Shown piece by piece: positions 43,368-47,028 of a stretch of 47,028 nucleotides of DNA; the first letter of the stretch is position 1; every line of letters begins with the position of its first letter. The stretch covers positions 1 through 47,028 of the forward strand of contig JAGVQJ010000015.1 of the NCBI GenBank assembly GCA_020051775.1, written 5' to 3'. The notes below the pieces were generated by a model. It worked only from the letters and a program-made list of their open reading frames with translations, did not search any database and was not told the DNA's origin. Both the position numbers and the translations under genes were made by a program. Source of the DNA: Calditrichota bacterium. GTDB taxonomy: Bacteria > Electryoneota > B3-LCP.

Positions 43368-45052
43368 TCGCCCTCCGCAAATTTGATGGGTAGAGCCACA
43401 GTGAAAATGCTGCCCTTGCCCGGAATACTCTCGATTTCAATTTTCCCCCCCAGACTCTTAATGATGCTGTAACTGACCGACAATCCCAGCCCGGTCCCCT
43501 TGCCGACTTCTTTGGTAGTATAAAAAGGCATGAAGATCCTGCCCATTTCCTCCCGCGTGATACCTTTTCCCGTATCCGAAATGGCTATCCTGATGGTACC
43601 ATTCAAGCAGAAGGTCGAAACAGCGATCTTTCCCGGTGGCGTGATGGCATCTGCAGCGTTGTTCAGAATATTCAAAAAAACCTGCGTAATCTGGTTGGCA
43701 TCAGTAATGATTGGAGGTAGATCACTTCCGTAATTCTTCACGATTTCAATATTGGAGGTAGCCAATTCGCGGATCAGCAATCCGTCCAATACCTGATCCA
43801 ACAGGGTGTTAATGTCATAAGGTTGGAGTTTAATATCATTTTTTCTCACAAAGGTTAGCAACTTGCGAGTTATATCCCGGCAGCGGAACACCGCCTCTTT
43901 TATATTGTCAAGATGCGGTACCAACTCGCTAAAGGTTGGTTGCATGTTAAATTCCGGACTCATTAAATCCTTCATCAAGCCGACTTCCTCAGAGATGATG
44001 GCTAAAGGATTGTTGATTTCATGCGCAATTCCAGCGGATAATTCTCCCACGGAAGCCAGCTTCGCAGCATGTTCGAATTGCATCGTGGCGATTTCCCGTT
44101 CGATCTGCAATTGCACCAGTTTCTTGGATCTGAAAATAATTATGGAAAGAACAATCATTATCAGAGCAATGGAAATGATGATGAGGCTTAAAATACTGCC
44201 AAAAAAGGGCCAGGTGGTATGCTGGTGAACCCAACGCACCGTGACCGCCCAATCCGCAGTATGAAGCCAGGCATAGGCATAAGAAACCGATCCCATGCTT
44301 CGGGGTAGAGTAATTTCACCGATCCGAGGATCCAGTGGGGGAACCAGTGCTGCGGGTTCGAAAGGGGGATCCATAGGGGGTGGTCCGACCTGGAAAACTC
44401 CAGTGCGGCTGATAATGGCAAGATTGACCTCGTTAGATACTTGAAGAGAATTTATATATTCATAGAATTTTTGCGGATCCAAGGTGGCGCGCAGCACGGC
44501 ATAACGACCCTCCAGGATCCGGCGCACTGCAATGGTGAAATGCGGCTTTTGGCGGAGTCCCAGATACACGTCAGTGATGATGTGGTCGTCTTTTCCGGCC
44601 TGCAAAGCAATGAACCAGGTTTCGTGGCTGTAGTTCTTATTCTCGAGATGGGGGAGAGGTCCGGCATAGGCCTTCTGGATGCCTGTCGAATCGAAAAAAC
44701 CCACGTCAATAAAAGTATTGCTACTCTTTACCAACCTGTCCAGCAACCCCGCCATAGCAGACGAAGTTATTGGAAAGGGCAATTTGGGATCATCAATCAG
44801 GTTGGCCAGGTTGATGATGCGTTCCTGCAAGAACAGATCTAGAAAATTAGATTGATGCTCAGCGATAGTGCGCAGGTGGAGTCGTCGGCTTTCGCGCGAC
44901 ACGGCATTGTAGAGAAGGCAGAAATACAGGGTTAACAGGATCAAGGGGAGCAAATAAGTCAAAATCAGGCGCAACAGATTCTTGCGCAACAACTCGCGGT
45001 AATATTTTTCGCTGGGTGTTTCCAGACTGCCCTGTGGGTTGGCCTGTTCCAT
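43364..45052 (-). CDS. PDC/dCache sensor histidine kinase
   Basis: 562 residues from ATG 45052, with GAAGG five bases upstream; a longer frame to 45118 overlaps the transporter gene. N-terminal helix, periplasmic PDC sensor with YAGPLPHLENKNYSHETWF, second helix, HisKA with H344 in GIAHEINNPLAII, and HATPase with NILNNAADAI, DTGKGI and GTGLGLSV. All catalytic boxes are intact. It is encoded right after the first DASS transporter and before CBS and receiver-DASS genes, so phosphate transfer to the receiver on the transporter is likely. Confidence 0.92.
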   Translation of the reverse strand: MEQANPQGSLETPSEKYYRELLRKNLLRLILTYLLPLILLTLYFCLLYNAVSRESRRLHLRTIAEHQSNFLDLFLQERIINLANLIDDPKLPFPITSSAMAGLLDRLVKSSNTFIDVGFFDSTGIQKAYAGPLPHLENKNYSHETWFIALQAGKDDHIITDVYLGLRQKPHFTIAVRRILEGRYAVLRATLDPQKFYEYINSLQVSNEVNLAIISRTGVFQVGPPPMDPPFEPAALVPPLDPRIGEITLPRSMGSVSYAYAWLHTADWAVTVRWVHQHTTWPFFGSILSLIIISIALIMIVLSIIIFRSKKLVQLQIEREIATMQFEHAAKLASVGELSAGIAHEINNPLAIISEEVGLMKDLMSPEFNMQPTFSELVPHLDNIKEAVFRCRDITRKLLTFVRKNDIKLQPYDINTLLDQVLDGLLIRELATSNIEIVKNYGSDLPPIITDANQITQVFLNILNNAADAITPPGKIAVSTFCLNGTIRIAISDTGKGITREEMGRIFMPFYTTKEVGKGTGLGLSVSYSIIKSLGGKIEIESIPGKGSIFTVALPIKFAEGE

Positions 45053-45075
45053 AGTGCCTTCTTCCGTGGGTGGCT

Positions 45076-46614
45076 TCAGGGATGGATTGGCGATACCGAC
45101 AACCCCATCGTCGGCCAAAAATAGCGGATAAACAATCCCAGCACAATTATAAGTATCACACTCATCACAAAACCCGTTCTAAAGAATTCTCCTTTGGAGA
45201 ACTGGCGACTTTCATACGCAATTGCATTCGGGGCCGCGCCGATCAGCAACATGAAAGGCATACCGGCCGCTGCCACAGCAGAATAGAAGATCATCTCAGG
45301 GGCTATGCCAAGATAGGAAGCCATGACCAGTGCTACCGGCATGACCAATGCGAGCACAATCAGATTCACGATGACGTTTGCCAGTACTAATACCAGCCCC
45401 CCAAGGCAAATAATAAAAACCGGCCAGGATATTTGTTGAACAAAAGGGAGGCACAATACAGCCAACCACCGACTTGCGCCGGTTTGCCACAAACAGAAGC
45501 CTAAACTTACGGTACCGCCGAAAAATAATATCATATTCCAGGGAATTTCCTCCAGATCCTGCAAATTGAGAACTTTAAACAGAAAGAACAGCGGTGTGGC
45601 CAAAAGAATTATACCGGTAATATCCAAGTGTTTAAGAGAGGAGACGAAAGGATATAGGTATAGCAGCAGGAAGACTCCACCGGTAATACTGATCGTGAGC
45701 CATTCTGGTCGGGAAATTGGACCCAATCGTTTGACCAGGTCACGAGCGCGATCCTTCAAGCCTGGGATAGTCTGTTTTTCCGGGCTATAAAGGAGACTGA
45801 TCAGCAGCCATACGAGAATCACCATGATCCAACTTAGGGGCAATAAATAAAAGCTAAATTTGGCCAGACCAATATCTAATCCGGTCATTTCACGATAAAA
45901 CCCTGCGGCAATCACCCCGCGGGCCGCTCCCAGCATCGAGGCTACGCTCCCCGCGGCGGCTGTGAAAGCCATACCGATAAATAGTCCTTTGCCAAATCGT
46001 GTCGGTTGCCCATCTTTCTGGTACAGAGAAAAAATAGCCACCAGCAGCGGATACAGGGCTGCGGCAATCGCAGTATGGGTTATAAACAAAGTCAGTACGG
46101 CAATCAATGCTCCGCAACCTAAGTAGATTGCGCGGGTGCGTTCACCCATCAAGGCCAGCATGGAATACGCCAAACGTTGAATCAAACCGGATTTAATGAA
46201 GCTCTTGCTGATGATGAGAGCCGCAAAAATAAACCACACCGCAGGGTGAAAAAAATCGCCCAACGCAGTGGCAGGATTGCGTAGGGCAAAAAGCACTTGA
46301 ATTACGCCGACGATGATGCTGGTAACGCCGATGGGAACCACTTCAAAAACCCACCAAAAAGTCGCAAGGAAGAATAATCCGAGGGTGATCTGACCGGTTT
46401 TCGTTAAAGCAAAATGCTCCCCCTGAGGGTCCACAACCTCCGGCAGCGGTGGCCAAAAGTACACCGCCAGGAAAGCTGCGATCCCCAATATAATCAAGAT
46501 TGCCTGCTGAAATTCGCGCCGATGCAACCACATCTGGATTGGAAGGCGGCGACGAACTCCATTTTGCACGACCACTGCTTTTTCGGCCCTCAGGTAAGGC
46601 AACGATGAAAGCAC
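45076..46614 (-). CDS. DASS (SLC13) family anion:sodium symporter
   Basis: 512 residues, about twelve hydrophobic segments. VFEVVPIGVTSIIVGV and the two glycine/asparagine-rich loops (THTAIAAALYPLL; MLLIGAAPNAIAYESRQF) are family features. GTG start at 46614 with GGGGA seven bases upstream; ATG at 46533 is an alternative that would keep the membrane part. It leads the long operon. Members of this family are proposed sulfate importers in sulfate reducers. It lacks the receiver seen on its paralogue at 40710-42782. Confidence 0.85.
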   Translation of the reverse strand: MLSSLPYLRAEKAVVVQNGVRRRLPIQMWLHRREFQQAILIILGIAAFLAVYFWPPLPEVVDPQGEHFALTKTGQITLGLFFLATFWWVFEVVPIGVTSIIVGVIQVLFALRNPATALGDFFHPAVWFIFAALIISKSFIKSGLIQRLAYSMLALMGERTRAIYLGCGALIAVLTLFITHTAIAAALYPLLVAIFSLYQKDGQPTRFGKGLFIGMAFTAAAGSVASMLGAARGVIAAGFYREMTGLDIGLAKFSFYLLPLSWIMVILVWLLISLLYSPEKQTIPGLKDRARDLVKRLGPISRPEWLTISITGGVFLLLYLYPFVSSLKHLDITGIILLATPLFFLFKVLNLQDLEEIPWNMILFFGGTVSLGFCLWQTGASRWLAVLCLPFVQQISWPVFIICLGGLVLVLANVIVNLIVLALVMPVALVMASYLGIAPEMIFYSAVAAAGMPFMLLIGAAPNAIAYESRQFSKGEFFRTGFVMSVILIIVLGLFIRYFWPTMGLSVSPIHP

Positions 46615-46673
46615 GATGGTTTCCCCGGTATCTTTGTGAATTTTTTAATAAGTCTTGTCGCAATTCCTTTGAT

Positions 46674-46708
46674 CATGTGAAGGAAATCTAAAACTCCATC
46701 TTCACATG
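46674..46708. other. inverted repeat in the leader of the transport operon
   Basis: CATGTGAAG and CTTCACATG, 9-base arms with 17 bases between them, about 60 bases before the DASS start codon. It could be an operator or a leader hairpin; there is no T-run. Confidence 0.4.
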
Positions 46709-46764
46709 TTTCAAGAGTGCAACGGAATATAATTATAAATTTTTTAAAATCCAAGAATTTTTTC

Positions 46765-46770
46765 ATTATA
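46765..46770 (-). promoter_or_regulatory. putative -10 element of the transport operon
   Basis: TATAAT on the minus strand in a very AT-rich stretch. The -35 region at the proper distance (CTTACT) is poor, which would fit activator dependence. A second ATTATA at about 46732 is an alternative. Confidence 0.35.
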
Positions 46771-46802
46771 ATATCCTCTCAAACAAAAGTAAGAAAGAAA
46801 TG

Positions 46803-47028
46803 CTACATAAATGTTGCATTCCGAAGCGGTTTTGCAACATTATTGTGGATCAATTCCTGTCTCCGCATCCCGATCAGGTGCGACCGGTATTCCTTTAGAT
46901 AAGCGAGAAATTTTGGGAGATCGTCAACACTAATGGACATGGCTGGGGCAATTCGCTGGGAAAGATGATGAACACTCCGGGAGAACCAAATTATTTTGAA
47001 CCCCCACCATATAATTGCAGCATCAGTA
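46803..47028 (-). CDS. possible 3' end of an unidentified gene (partial)
   Basis: A minus-strand frame open from the window edge to a TAG at 46803-46805 (74 codons seen). The text includes SVDDLPKFLAYLKEYRSHLI, which looks protein-like, but no family is recognised and no start is visible. Its end overlaps the TGTTGCAACA-type boxes, which speaks somewhat against it or makes the boxes coding. Confidence 0.3.
   Translation of the reverse strand, partial: TDAAIIWWGFKIIWFSRSVHHLSQRIAPAMSISVDDLPKFLAYLKEYRSHLIGMRRQELIHNNVAKPLRNATFM
46811..46840. promoter_or_regulatory. pair of ATGTTGCAACAT-like boxes upstream of the transport operon
   Basis: ATGTTGCATTCC (46811-46822, 8/12) and GTTTTGCAACAT (46829-46840, 10/12). 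They lie about 60-80 bases upstream of the putative start, much like the boxes before dsrA and the NifX-like gene. Confidence 0.5.

Noticed and set aside
1..47028. tRNA, rRNA, CRISPR array, insertion sequence or phage genes
   Set aside because: No gap is large enough or shows the needed repeats or folds, and no transposase or integrase protein was seen.

Overview
The window carries a dissimilatory sulfite/sulfate-reduction island of an uncultured-type anaerobic bacterium. The genes seen are dsrABD-N-L-C, dsrMKJOP, qmoC/qmoA, sirohaem biosynthesis, a second DsrMK-like membrane module and a very large sulfate-transport/signalling operon. Two secreted proteins end in a Por/T9SS-type C-terminal sorting domain (the YPNPFNPTT motif is clear in one). 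This suggests the FCB superphylum or neighbours (KSB1, Zixibacteria, Calditrichota, Electryoneota-like lineages) rather than a classical Desulfobacterota; the phylum is an inference. No rRNA, tRNA, CRISPR array or insertion sequence was found.

Region 1 (1-15.3 kb, minus strand) is one long dsr operon read from dsrA leftwards: dsrA, dsrB, dsrD, dsrN, dsrL, dsrC, a lone RsbRD-N domain protein, dsrM, dsrK, dsrJ, dsrO, dsrP, a persulfide/CoA-disulfide reductase with a rhodanese tail, qmoC, and qmoA cut by the window edge. DsrD, Qmo and the absence of dsrEFH point to the reductive direction. The presence of DsrL adds a soluble NAD(P)H route to DsrAB beside the membrane DsrMKJOP-DsrC route. A sigma70 promoter, a CRP/FNR-like palindrome and two upstream TGTTGCAACA-type boxes precede dsrA.

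Region 2 (15.4-18.3 kb, minus strand) holds cysG-N, a cobA-hemD fusion and a beta-carbonic anhydrase. The first two make the sirohaem needed by DsrAB, and DsrN then amidates it.

Region 3 (18.4-23.4 kb, plus strand) holds a PAS-AAA-Fis regulator with broken Walker motifs and no GAFTGA loop, a NifX-like protein with a Cys-rich tail, and a TmcC/TmcB-like membrane redox pair. The palindrome ATGTTGCAACAT, perfect or with one mismatch, occurs around these promoters. Weaker copies lie upstream of dsrA, of cysG and of the transport operon, suggesting one local regulon.

Region 4 (23.5-29.2 kb, plus strand) holds two large secreted proteins with sorting domains, closed by a bidirectional terminator.

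Region 5 (29.2-46.6 kb, minus strand) is an apparent 15-gene operon: a DASS transporter, a PDC-type histidine kinase, a CBS protein, a receiver domain fused to a second DASS transporter, a lone receiver, a SulP transporter with a CxxCH haem motif in an extra loop, a cytidylate-kinase-like/receiver fusion, a second kinase, a receiver, a kinase remnant without an ATP-binding domain, another receiver, a small membrane protein, TauE, a PEP-synthase-like protein with an unknown C-terminus, and a CBS protein. None of the receivers has a DNA-binding output domain, so the phosphorelay probably acts directly on transport or metabolism. This system is the best candidate in the window for undescribed biology.
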